Source: Zygaena filipendulae (lineage: Eukaryota > Arthropoda > Insecta > Lepidoptera > Zygaenidae). From it: a stretch of 64,000 nucleotides of DNA. The DNA is taken from NCBI GenBank assembly GCA_907165275.2, contig OU015659.1, forward strand, positions 5,746,501-5,810,500. The letters run 5' to 3'. A program made the position numbers and the translations under genes. Positions 50,198 through 60,590 of the stretch are shown in pieces (position 1 is the stretch's first letter; each line of letters begins with the position of its first letter). The notes beneath the pieces were generated by a model. The model was not told the DNA's origin and did no database searches. It saw only the letters and a program-made list of their open reading frames with translations.

Positions 50198-50347
50198 GCG
50201 AATTGGACCATTTGCGAATTGGACCATTTGCGAATTGGACCATTTGAGAATTGGACCATTTGCGAATTGGACCATTTGCTAATTGGACGGTTTGCGAATT
50301 GGACATTTTAAACCCTCTGGACCATTTGCGAATTGGACCATTTGCGC
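50198..50347. repeat. 16-bp minisatellite, about 8-9 units
   Basis: The unit is GCGAATTGGACCATTT. Units at 50198, 50214, 50230, 50246, 50262 and 50278 are head to tail with single changes (GAGAATT, GCTAATT). A short interruption (ACATTTTAAACCCTCT) and two further units follow. Confidence 0.9.
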
Positions 50348-50446
50348 CTAAACGCCTTTAGTACCGGTTACGATCATAGATTGCAAGTTGCAACTTGGTA
50401 AATGGGCTGGCTTGGCAGTCAGTTTCTTTAACTAATAGATCAACGA

Positions 50447-50465
50447 TATGTATGTATGTATGTAT
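50447..50465. repeat. (TATG)n microsatellite
   Basis: About five TATG/GTAT units, followed by a looser ATGTATTATGTATG stretch. Confidence 0.7.
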
Positions 50466-50569
50466 TTAGTATATGTATTATGTATGTATCTGCTTTTATT
50501 TAATTTTTCGTGGTAATATTATTTATAATAATTTTATATATACATAATATATTTTTTTTCCGGTTCTTT

Positions 50570-50693
50570 ATCATGCCACTAAACTATCCCCTAGCCAAAA
50601 GGTTGACTGGTAGAGAACGCCTTAGCCATTAAGTGCGCCTTTTGTACGTAAATGTGCAATAAAGTTCTTTAAATAAATAAATAAAATAAATGC
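50570..50693 (+). repeat. Non-LTR retrotransposon 3' end with AAAT tail
   Basis: GGTTGACTGGTAGAGAACGCC, GCGCCTTTTGTACG, GTGCAATAAAGTTCTTTAAA and (ATAA)n tail. This is the usual lepidopteran LINE 3' terminus; no coding part remains. Confidence 0.6.
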
Positions 50694-50802
50694 ATTTCAC
50701 GAGTTACGCAACCAGAATAAAAAAATACTTTTTTTTTTTAAAGCATAGAATAATTTCAAGCTTGCCTCCAGCCAAATAAATATCCATAGTAATATAAAAA
50801 AA

Positions 50803-50956
50803 AAACTGTCCGACATTCTGACCTTTCTTTTCACGCCTTAACATTCAACCAATCATGAATTTTTGCACAGTACATATTAATAAAGGGCACTTTTAGCTCC
50901 GAATTACCGCGAAAACTCCGCAAATAATGCGGGTGAAACCGCGGGATGCAATTAGT
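50803..50956 (+). mobile_element. Helitron-like repeat, truncated 5' end
   Basis: TTCACGCCTTAACATTCAACC, GCGGGTGAAACCGCGGGATGCAATTAGT; degraded. Confidence 0.55.
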
Positions 50957-51585
50957 GATAATATAAATCATTCGTGTCATACCTATCTAAGTTTAGAGAT
51001 AATGCTTGTTGCTCTTTGTAGCGTAAGATCAGAGACATTCCTTGAAAAACATGACATTTTGTCATAAATACCATCTAGTTTTACTGTTAAATTCACCCTC
51101 TCAAATATGCCCCATACCTATGTACGTATACCATGTGCTTTGACATCCTCTAGCCTAGCGGATGAGCTTTGTTTGACAATATTTTTTTTTTTATAATTAT
51201 ATTTTCTTAAGATTTGAATGCTTATTATTTATAATTAATATTTAAATGTGCATAATAAACTTGGCTGTTATTAAAATTAACATAAAATTTAAGAGCATTT
51301 AAAAACCATACCTTCTCGTTTAAATTCTCGCCTACTTTGTATGAATTAGGTTTTGACGATGTCCGAATCGCTGGGGAAATTATATCAGCCACTGACGCAC
51401 TTTGGGAGGTTAAAAATTATTTGATGAAAGATATCAAGATAGACGCGTCAGCAGATAGCCAGGAAAAGTTACTTGAAAAAAGGACCGGAAATAAAAGTTT
51501 TATTCGTTTTTTATTTCAGAATGATATCTACATGATAATAATCCTATAACTTTCACTAGGTTCTACGTATATATGTATATACCTA

Positions 51586-51815
51586 GGCCCTTATTCTCTA
51601 TGACCAACAACATTCCTTGCCCATAACGCGCGTCCTGAAAACACAATTCCGACAGCTCCAGATGCCAAAACATTAGAAATTAATATTTTGTATACTATAA
51701 CACACGTTGTAAATGAATTTATTTGAAGTGAAACTTCTTCGATAGCGAGGGCAAAACAATTTTTGTGACGTCTTATCTTAACTTGGCGTATTATAGTCAT
51801 AGTGGATAAGGGCCC
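51586..51815. mobile_element. MITE, GGCCCTTATTCACTATGAC family, intact copy
   Basis: Ends GGCCCTTATTCTCTATGACC and GTCATAGTGGATAAGGGCC form inverted repeats. The interior has CCCATAACGCGCGT and GTGAAACTTCTTCGATAGCG. Other copies are at 55627-56303 (interrupted) and 63207-63393. It sits just 5' of a Helitron 3' remnant (51820-51888), in which it probably landed. Confidence 0.7.
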
Positions 51816-51819
51816 AGGT

Positions 51820-51888
51820 AATTTTTGACACGGAATTCCCGGGGGAACTCTGAAATGAACGCAGGTGAAACCGCGGGGAACGGCTAGT
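51820..51888 (+). mobile_element. Helitron-like 3' end
   Basis: CACGGAATTCCCGGGGGAAC and GCAGGTGAAACCGCGGGGAACGGCTAGT only. Confidence 0.6.
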
Positions 51889-53897
51889 ATCATATCAATT
51901 AAATGCTTTATATTAAAGAACATGTCTTTATCCTGACGAGCTTTTTATTCATAGCATTCTTTTTTTCTCTACAGTCTACACGTTGCGTGCAGCGGTATTT
52001 TTTTGTAAGCTAAATAATAGTGGCTGGATAGAGGGTTGAGGGGACAGAGAGAGGATTTTTCCCGTGAGATTAACGGTCTGGAAGTCGTGAGTCAATCCGC
52101 TCGTTACGCTGGCTGCATTTATGCTCAGTGTTGGCCCGTAAACGATTCTCTATAGAAAGTTAGTCGCAAAAGGGGTAGGCCGAGAATATAAAAAATATTC
52201 ATGAGGACAAGTAATATTTAGCTAGACAAAACCTTAAAACTAACATAATAATTATATTCGAGAAATACGCAAGGTAAATATAAAAAATAAGACGTTTTTT
52301 CCAAGGTTTATAAGCTTTAATAAAGCATCATCTAAATATGAAGTAAGCGTTTTAGTTTATCGAGATGTAGGTATATAGGTATAAAGATTATTATTTTTTT
52401 TTTATATAACATCTATTATTACTTATTTAGTTATCAGTGCTCAAAAGAGCTCGCGCCGTTCTCTACCCCCTTCGCGACTAACCTTAGTAGCTTCCCACTT
52501 TTGTAATGCAAAATTTCCAAACGAATCTCTTTCTCTGGAGACATTGTACAATAAACGGTTTACATTCATGTATCACAGACACTAGAGAGTGTATTCCATA
52601 TCGGCTTGTACCTACTGAATATTGTTATATTAACTGAATAAAATTCAGGAGCTATACTCAACTCCAAATGAATAAATTTTTAATTCATATATATACTTTT
52701 CAACTAGATTATTAGAAAGTGTTCTACAATAAATAAAAAGTAATAAAAAAATACAAGTTTTATCATATCTAATGGAAGGGAGAACATAAACAAAGTCCAA
52801 ACACGACGATCGACAATCTTCACGGTTTCAAATCTTATCCAAATTCAGTGAAAAAACAGATAATTAATTATCAATTATATTTTGTCACATCCTTTTAACA
52901 TAAAGGATTTACGAAATAGATTCATAATATAAGTGATGGAAACGAGATCATAATATCTAGGAAAAAAATCTATAAGTACTCAATACTCGTCGAATTGTCT
53001 TTAAAAAATAAATTGATATTGAAAGTCGTGTCCTTTTTAAACATTTTTATTAATATCTACTACGAAACAAACACGTCTCATAATTTATAAATTTTTACCT
53101 AGTTACTTTACTTAATATCCTTCCTACACGGTTACGTAATATAATATTTGTAGTTTAAGTTTCCTATTTGACTCGTGCATAACCTTTGAGACAGCATACA
53201 CGGCTTACACGAGCTGAAATTCAGCTTAGAACTTAATAGACTGCCAGTACTAACAACATTAGCATGGGAGAGTTCACAATATGTATGCATGGCTGAGGTA
53301 AGTATTTGAAAATACATTACAACTATTCCCAACAGTGAATCAACGTATGCGGTTTTGAATAGTTAAAGATCAAAATGGATGAAAGCTGTAGCAGGAGCAC
53401 GGAGGTAGTAAGGACAACTTCCTGATTTTACACCGCCACGCCAAAAACCAACTTTGCCACGACGCTCCTTAGCGAAGTGTTTGCTTCTGAATAGACGGCA
53501 GAAACACAGGGGAGTAGTGTTGCCAGTGTTCGTATAGACACGGTGAAGTTGAGATTGTATGATACTTTAAATTTATTAAGTTGGGAATTGAGATAACCTA
53601 AGTACCTAACCTAAACTATATAATCTTAACAAAGATACTGTTCCGTTTATGTAAAACCACGGAGCAGATAAACCAACTTATAAGGTTTGCAGTTTGACAG
53701 GTGTAAATTGGAAATAATATTAATGGTTTGGTATTGAATCTTAAAACATTCTTAATTTAATGCAAAATTTTACAAGTTAGCAATTTCTCAATTAAATATA
53801 CAATTTTTTACTTTATGTTGGCAACAATTTTTTTTTTACGTTGGTACTTTGATCCGGCTGTCGTCTTAAAACTCGGCGTACGGTAAACAATAATTAG

Positions 53898-55110
53898 TAG
53901 AGATGTTCCGACTAGTCGTAGTTCGACGACGTAGTCGACGTAATAGTTGTGTGTTAGTAGGTACAATTTTTACTTATTACTATTGTTAGTAAGTAGGTAA
54001 CAACACAACACAACACAAATTGTCTAGAAAGGTTGCCAGGGTCACGTGCGTCTAACGTGTAGCTCAGTGAACTTGACAGTAAGAGGAGAATTAAGCCTCT
54101 CAGATATCATTTTCAGGACACTGTTAGAGCTGCCACGTAATCTGCCGACTATGGAAGCCGATTTCTTCCGCATTATGGCATAGAAGTCATCAGTGCCCGC
54201 ATCCGAAAACATACCTGAGGCACTACAAAAACGGGGGAGCCCGAACAGAGCCCTGAAGATGTTGTTATACAGAACACGCAGAGCGCTGTATGTATACTCT
54301 CGGTGTAGTTGAACCACAGGCTGCTCGTGTAGAAGGTTTGACAGTATGCTCGGAACAATGTTAGTTTGACTCCGGCTGTACAACGAGCAAACCTGTGTCT
54401 CAGTACATTTCCGCGCACTGACAGCGCCCTGCGCTCCCTCTCTATATCACAGTTATCAACAAGAGTTTCAGTCACAATGTGCCCGAGATATTTGAACTGA
54501 TACACACGGTTCAAAGGCACACCATTCAAAAGAAGTGAGGGAACATTTTCAGGACTTTTATTGTTTCCTTTGGAGACCATGAATTCACGCTTCATCACGT
54601 TGTACCTTAAGCCATGCTCAGCTGCAAACACTTCACTCAGACCTAAAAGTTTTCTTAAGCCTCCCATTCATGGACTCAGCAGCACCATACTTATCGTCTG
54701 CATAGCTAATGTTATTTAAGCAAACTTTATTTTTATAGCACCCGACATGTGCGCTGCTAAGCTCACCAATGAGCTGGTTAACATACACATTAAACAATAG
54801 ATGGGATGTCAAACCCCCCTGCCTAACACCACATTTTAGCGAATACTCTTCAGATAGATTGTTTCCCCATTTAACAGCATTTTTTTTATTATTGTACCAG
54901 TGTTCGAGCATATTCCAGATGATATACCTGCTCCCCTCAGTTTAGCCCACAGTTTATCATAACACACGAGATCAAAAGCTTTGGAAAGATCTAAAAAATA
55001 AGCGTATATAGGGGTTTTTCTTTTGATATAATAATCTACAGCATATTTCTTTACAACCGACTAATCGGCTAGTCGGCTAGTCGGCCAAAGTCATTATCGG
55101 CACATCTCTA
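53898..55110. mobile_element. hAT-like TIR element enclosing a reverse-transcriptase relic (1,213 bp)
   Basis: Ends TAGAGATGTTCCGAC and (inverted) TAGAGATGTGCCGAT match YAGNG-type hAT termini. The left flank is ATAATTAG (53890-53897). The right flank is ATAATT followed by a MITE; removing the MITE and its AATT duplication restores ATAATTAG, a perfect 8-bp duplication. Inside, CGACTAGTCG-type repeats lie near both ends and a broken reverse transcriptase fills the middle. Confidence 0.75.
54036..55062 (-). pseudogene. Broken non-LTR retrotransposon reverse transcriptase
   Basis: Read on the minus strand, about 55040 to 54960 gives the RT motif FLDLSKAFD. Next come GVRQGGLTS and SYADD (the catalytic aspartates) in the frame of 54633-54911. 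A frameshift leads to LRKLLGLSEVFAAEHGLRYN and KYLGHIV, and another to the thumb-like LRVLYNNIFRALFGLPRFCS in 54042-54383. The element is 5'-truncated (no endonuclease) and ends in a TTGTG repeat tail near 54000-54020. The clade (CR1/Jockey-like) is a guess. It is dead because of frameshifts. Confidence 0.8.
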
Positions 55111-55116
55111 ATAATT

Positions 55117-55350
55117 GGACATAGATAAGCAATAGTGTGTTAACCCACACTGGAGAAATTTTGAGTAAATCGTGTTTTAAAAGTTTAGCGCCATTTAGTG
55201 TCAACATTTTTTATGTTAAATATTTAGTTAAACATTTAAGCAATGTAATAAGGCAAACCGATAATAAAAAATGCTCCCTAACTCTCAATAAATCGTTCTG
55301 AATCAATAACTTAAGTTTGAGGGTTAACATGTTATTGCTTATCTGCGTCC
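55117..55350. mobile_element. MITE, GGACATAGATAAGC family, copy 3 (234 bp)
   Basis: Same ends as copies 1 and 2, flanked by AATT (55113-55116 and 55351-55354). It lies inside the right target duplication of the hAT-like element, so it is younger than that insertion. Confidence 0.82.
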
Positions 55351-55626
55351 AATTAGTGGTGTACCTACCTATGTTACGTGTAACGTACGTATACATAGTG
55401 TTGCAAAGTACCTACTTATCCTCGCAACATAAAACACAGTAGGTACTCAACCCTTCCAGTTGTCACGTAACAACTACCGCCCGCCCTCAAACTTACAATT
55501 AGACGTCCACTTTCAAATGGATCCATCCATCTCCGTAAACTTTGTAGTAAAAACGTTTCAAACACAAAGATCCAGAATTTAAACTGGAATTCCAACTTGG
55601 AAATTTATACAGATCAGAGAACCAGT

Positions 55627-56303
55627 CCGACCCTTATACACTATGACCAACAACACTACTTCTTGTCCATAACGCGCGTACTAAAAACACATTCCTAAAC
55701 GCTCCAGATATAAAAATATTGGAAAACGTTGTAAATCTATTATCAAATCAAATCAAATTAAATATGCTTTATTGCCCCAGAAGAGAAAATAAAAACTAAG
55801 ACTGATAAAAATTAAATACAGAGCAAAAGGCGGCCTTATTGCTAGAGGCAATCTTTTCAAGGCAACCTTAAGGTGATAGAGAGCTGTGAATAGAAAATAC
55901 ATAGAAGCAGGTGCTGGGTGCACAACGTAATACCTAGCTAAATACTATATAAGGATAATACCACGTTAATACTTAGATATCCTAAATATAATACAACTTT
56001 ATACACATACATATGCCATACGTACATACAAGTAGCAATAAGTGATATAATACACATATAAAAATAAAAATAAAACGATATTTTACACTACATACATTAA
56101 TCATAATTACTGTGGATAGCCACTTAGAGTTAAATAATGCCTTTGAAGCGCAGCTTTAAAAGAGCCCAATGACTCTTTCTGTCTGAGCGAGTCGGGGAGG
56201 GAGTTCTATTATTTTGAAGTTAAACTTCTTTGAGCTAGAAGGAAAAACATTTTTTGTGGAGAGTTATCTTAATGCGACGTGTTATAGTCGTAGTGAATTA
56301 GGG
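55627..56303. mobile_element. MITE, GGCCCTTATTCACTATGAC family, interrupted by a LINE tail
   Basis: The left half (ACCCTTATACACTATGACC, CCATAACGCGCGT) stops near 55740. The right half resumes near 56211 (GAAGTTAAACTTCTTTGAGC) and ends GTCGTAGTGAATTAGGGCCC. The 470 bp between is a separate retrotransposon 3' end. Confidence 0.68.
55741..56207 (-). mobile_element. 5'-truncated LINE 3' end inserted in a MITE
   Basis: The minus strand ends GGGGCAATAAAGCATATTTAA followed by TTTGATTTGATTTGAT, with AATAAGGCCGCCTTTTGC upstream and CTCCCTCCCCGACTCGCTCAG at its 5' side. This is the lepidopteran LINE 3' terminus with a TTTGA repeat tail. No RT part remains. Confidence 0.6.
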
Positions 56304-56588
56304 CCCAGTTTAGTTTATACAATTTAATAAAATTGTTTGTCTTGTTCGTTTATAGATGTAAAAACATTTTTTGTGGAGAGTTATCTTAATGCGACGTGTT
56401 ATAGTCGTAGTGAATTAGGGCCCAGTTCAGTTTATACAATTTAATAAAATTGTTTGTCTTGTTCGTTTATAGATGTAAAAACATTTTTTGTGGAGAGTTA
56501 TCTTAATGCGACGTGTTATAGTCGTAGTGAATTAGGGCCCAGTTCAGTTTATACAATTTAATAAAATTGTTTGTCTTGTTCGTTTATG
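56243..56588. repeat. 117-bp tandem triplication of a MITE end plus flank
   Basis: AAAAACATTTTTTGTGG recurs at 56243, 56360 and 56477, exactly 117 apart, and CTTGTTCG recurs at 56341, 56458 and 56575. Each unit holds the MITE right terminus (GTAGTGAATTAGGGCCC) plus about 50 bp of flanking DNA. Units 2 and 3 share CAGTTCAG against CAGTTTAG in unit 1. Confidence 0.92.
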
Positions 56589-57339
56589 TATTAATTTTTA
56601 ACCGGATTTAAAAATTATACCAGCTACTTTAATTTTGGCTAATCAATTGTTTTATATATCTGTGTAGGTAACAGAGGAAACATTTTGATTGCGGTCCACC
56701 AACGGCAGTTGCGATCGTAAACCCAGAAACTTGCCGCTGGATAACGACGTAATGTACCTTAACGAACTGTTTTTTTGGGACCGGTAATAATTATTTAAAA
56801 AAAGTGAATGAGTTTACAAAAAGCGGCGTTTGAAGTTGTCCCAAGATATGAAGATTGACGATTAAACGCAGTGAAGCACGTTTCGGTCATGGTTACGATA
56901 TTACAATACATTCATTAGCTCTTAGTCAAAGAAGTTTTATTTCCAAAACTAAAAAATATGGTTGAAATATTACTTACACTCAGTTAAGAAGAATTAAATT
57001 TTGTATTCAGCATTTCACGTACCGGTATTCGACGAAAGCGTTTTAAATGTTTATTAACGTTTAAAAATAAATGACGTCAATGTTGTGCACTTTAACCACT
57101 TTCAATTAATGATGCTATACAGCCGAGCCAATATTAATAAGTACTTGCATGTTCTAGGGCTGTGGGTTGCAGATAACATAAAATACCGGCAGAAGCTCGC
57201 ATCCTATGCATATTACGCATTTAATCATTAAATATTTGCAAACGTTATCGGGCTTTCCTTGTTTGATAAATAATATTGAAATAATGTTAACTTTATACAT
57301 TTACAAGGACTAGTTATCCGAGAGTATTTGAACGTCTCT

Positions 57340-57555
57340 AAAATTGAAAATGGAAAAGCAGAAGTGACCGAGTGGATCCCACGTTACAATACAAAAAGAA
57401 AAGTAGGCAGACAATACAAATGGTCAGATGATTTAAAGAAAACTGCTGATCCACTATGGACACGACTAGCCAGAGACAGAGAGGCATGGAAGGCAATGGA
57501 GGAGGCCGTTGTGTCAAAAAGATACGTCGAGCCGACGGTTGTTACAAACACATAA
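57340..57555 (+). pseudogene. C-terminal relic of an endonuclease/reverse transcriptase retrotransposon
   Basis: The frame reads VTEWIPRYNTKRKVGRQYKW, SDDLKKTADPLWTRLARDRE and AWKAMEEA. This is the conserved tail (WYPRDGKR.RGRQ..RW.DD..) of lepidopteran endonuclease-RT proteins often mis-annotated as host genes. It is followed by stop and an A-rich tail. There is no credible start codon, so it is a 5'-truncated relic. Confidence 0.72.
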
Positions 57556-57889
57556 ATAAAAAATAAAAATAGGAATTAGCAGACGTGTAAACTGCGTCAC
57601 CCATATAATGGTCACACAACGGTGGGTGAGATTTCGGATAAATGTCTAAAAAATGTGTAAACAGAAAAAAGTATAGAAATACATGTAGAAATATATTTTC
57701 TTCTTCTTTTTACCTGATAGATCAATTAAGTAAGTACTCCTGAACTTTATGAAAAAAAAAACTGATTCCTTACTTTCATAATTTTAAACTTTGCAGTTTC
57801 AATGTCGTTATGAGTCAGAAATCTTAGTATCATCTTAAGAAAGCCGTCATTGTTACTCTCTCGTTCCTTAGTTTACATCCTCACGGCAT

Positions 57890-58030
57890 CACCCCAACTG
57901 GAGTGCAGCCACAAATAACGGCCGCGGAAGGGACGCATAATGTTTTATTATACGCACTTTATAGCTGCGAGAACAAAGTAATCTGCTTTATTTACTGCAC
58001 GGAGCTGAAGTTAAACAGATTCTTGGGGTG
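57890..58030. promoter_or_regulatory. Candidate conserved non-coding block
   Basis: GC-balanced and not repeat-like, with TTTTATTATACGC and CACTTTATAGCTGCG (TTTATTA/TTTATAG, Hox/caudal-type words) between CCGCGGAAGGGACG and GCACGGAGCTGAAG. No coding frame. Guess from composition and motif only. Confidence 0.22.
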
Positions 58031-58804
58031 AACATTAAAATATACACACCGGCAGAATTAGCGGAACATAAAAAGGCAGAGTATAGAAATAATTACGTAT
58101 ATATATTAAAACAAATAATAATTAGACGTGAAGTAATAAATTAATATACATCTTTTAACATCGACTTTAAGAAGTTTTTGGTTAAATTTTATTAAAAATT
58201 ATCAAAATAAAAAAAAATAAAAAAAATCTGTAGTTTGTGAGAACACAGACAATGTTGCAAATAAAAGTAATATGAATATTGAACAAAGCATTGCAGTAAA
58301 ATAATGAAACACACGATTTAGAGCAAAACAAAGTTTTTTAACAACAAAAAAAATCTGTATCCACCATCTACAGTTCTTTCAGATTCGAGCGGAGTGGAGG
58401 TGTAAATTTCTGCAGTTTCCATGCCAACTGCATCACTTGAAACGGAGTCGAGCTCTCGCTTGACTTTAGTCAAAAGATGATTGTTACTGCCGACGCATTG
58501 TGACAAACGCTATGAAGAACGAGAACGCAGAGAAACGACCTGGCAAAAGGGCAAAACACGACGGAGCTATAGGTAGGTAAAGGTAGCTATTATCAAAGTG
58601 AGTTGAATAGGCTGGAATGTTTCAAATTACGTGCCGGGTTTATGGTGTGTGAAAATGTGCTACTACAACTTTGGCCGTTTAGGATGCTTGAAGCCATTCG
58701 TCGAATAAACTTCTGTATGAATATGTAAGCAACAAAAAATGAGGAATGAGGAAAATGAAAATTTATAAGAATGTTAAAGTATCACTTAGTCATATTGAAA
58801 AATT

Positions 58805-58980
58805 GTCTATATTATTATATATAAAAATGAATCCCTATGACTAATCACGGCATCACGCGTAAACAGTTGGACCCCTTTTTTGCTATGTTTGTTATTGTAA
58901 GGAGAAGAAGAATAAAAAAGCTTAGAATTCCTGCGGGAATTCCGAAACTCACGCGTGTGAAACCGCGGGGCACAGCTAGT
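58805..58980 (+). mobile_element. Helitron-like repeat
   Basis: TATATAAAAATGAATCC-type start, TTCCTGCGGGAATTCCGAAAC and ACGCGTGTGAAACCGCGGGGCACAGCTAGT. Confidence 0.65.
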
Positions 58981-59778
58981 CACGTATAAAAATGAATTTA
59001 CTGTCCAAAGTACCCAACCGATGTCAACCGCTATACATATTTAGCGATCCGAAATTATGTGTTACCAATAAGAAATGAGATTCTGAATAATTCGAATAAC
59101 AAAAACCTTTTTCTGGGCCTTTTGAAATTATAACAAACGTTACTTTTGGAATAGGTAATTCTGGGTTCCCCCACGCAATATGTTCACGCAATCCCGCCCT
59201 GCGACTGCTGACACCAAGAACTGACGGAATATACATAATATTTTTAAATTCGTCACAAAATATGCGCATAAAAAATGCCAATTTCATTTCATTATCATTC
59301 TCGTCATGGAATGAAACTGAATTTAAATTATTTTTGGGATTTAAAACTCCACTCGAAATGTAGGCACAAATAAGTAAGCTATTAGGAGGGAGTAAATAGA
59401 GTTTACCTACCGCGGAAATGAATGTTGGGCTGTTTCCGAATTAAGACAAATTGGCTTACGTAGATTATCTAACGTTTATTTATTTAACGCGTAAGTAATC
59501 TACAGTATATAGACGCAATACGTAGGTACGAAGTAACGAGCAAGATAGGTAGGTACATTAGTTTAATAAATTTTAATTTGTAAAACAAATTGCGATCCTA
59601 ATGAATTTAAACATCAATTTTTTTTATTCATATTTCTATCCAAATTTTCACCTACATTAAATGACGATGGTGGGAAAAGTTTAATTAATACAATAAGTTT
59701 TGTTTGTTCGAGTAAATAGGTTGAATCAGGTTTTCTTTGCAAGTGTCTAACAAACTTTTATCAGAAATATGATAGTAA

Positions 59779-60406
59779 TCTATACTAATATTATAAAGAG
59801 CAAAAGTATGTGAATTTGTGAATTTGTGAGTTTGTGAGTTTGTAACGTTGTAAGGGGTAATCTCTGGATCTACTGAACCGATTTTGAAAATTCTTTCACT
59901 CTTTAGAAAGTGAGTGTCATAGGATACTTTTTATTCCGGAATTCCCGCGGGAACTCCGAATTTCCCGCGGGTAAAACCACGGGGGAACAGCTATCTCTAC
60001 TGAACTGATTTTGAAAATTCTTTCACTTATAGAAAGCTACAGTGATCTTGAGTGACATAGGGTACTTTTATCCCGGGATTCCCGCGGGAACTCCGGAGTT
60101 TGTGAGTTCGTATGTTTGTGAGATTGTAGGGGGTGATCTCTGGACCTACTGAACCTATTTTAAAAATTCTTTTACTTATAAGAAGCTACAGTGATTCTGA
60201 GTGACATAGGACATTTTATATCCCGGAATTCCCACGGGAACTCCGGAGCTTGTGAGATTGTAATCTCTGGATCTACTGAACCAATTTTGAAAATCCTTTC
60301 ACTTATAGGAACCTAAAGTGATCCTGAGTGACATAGGGTACTTATTTTTGGAATTCCCACGGGAACTCCGAAATTACCGCGGTAGAAACCGCTGGGGTCA
60401 GCTAGT
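59779..60406 (+). mobile_element. Helitron-like repeat with internal tandem array
   Basis: TCTATACTAATATTATAAAG start, GTGAGTTTGTGAG run, then four repeats beginning ATCTCT(GG)A.CTACTGAAC at 59860, 59992, 60136 and 60263 (127-144 bp each). Each repeat has its own ATTCCC.CGGGAACTCCG block, and the element ends CGCTGGGGTCAGCTAGT. Confidence 0.78.
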
Positions 60407-60590
60407 AGGTATTATAAATGCGAAAGTAAGTTTTTTTGTTTGTTACGCTTTCACGGCTTAATGGCTCAACCGATCACCACGAAATTTCGCATACACGTTG
60501 CATTTGTACAGAGAAGGACATAGGATACTTATATTCCGTCTCGCGGGAACTCCGAAATTACCGCGGGTGAAACCGCGGGGAACAGCTAGT
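60407..60590 (+). mobile_element. Helitron-like repeat, tandem with previous
   Basis: GGTATTATAAATGCGAAAGT start directly after CTAGT; ends ACCGCGGGTGAAACCGCGGGG, AACAGCTAGT. The hairpin is perfect. Confidence 0.75.

Noticed and set aside
51337..51549. 70-codon frame (YELGFDDVRIAGEIISATDA and onward) as a gene or exon
   Set aside because: The composition looks somewhat protein-like, but no domain, partner exon, promoter or splice context could be supported; left unassigned.
54042..54911. Three overlapping minus-strand frames as separate host genes
   Set aside because: Together they are one frameshifted reverse transcriptase relic.
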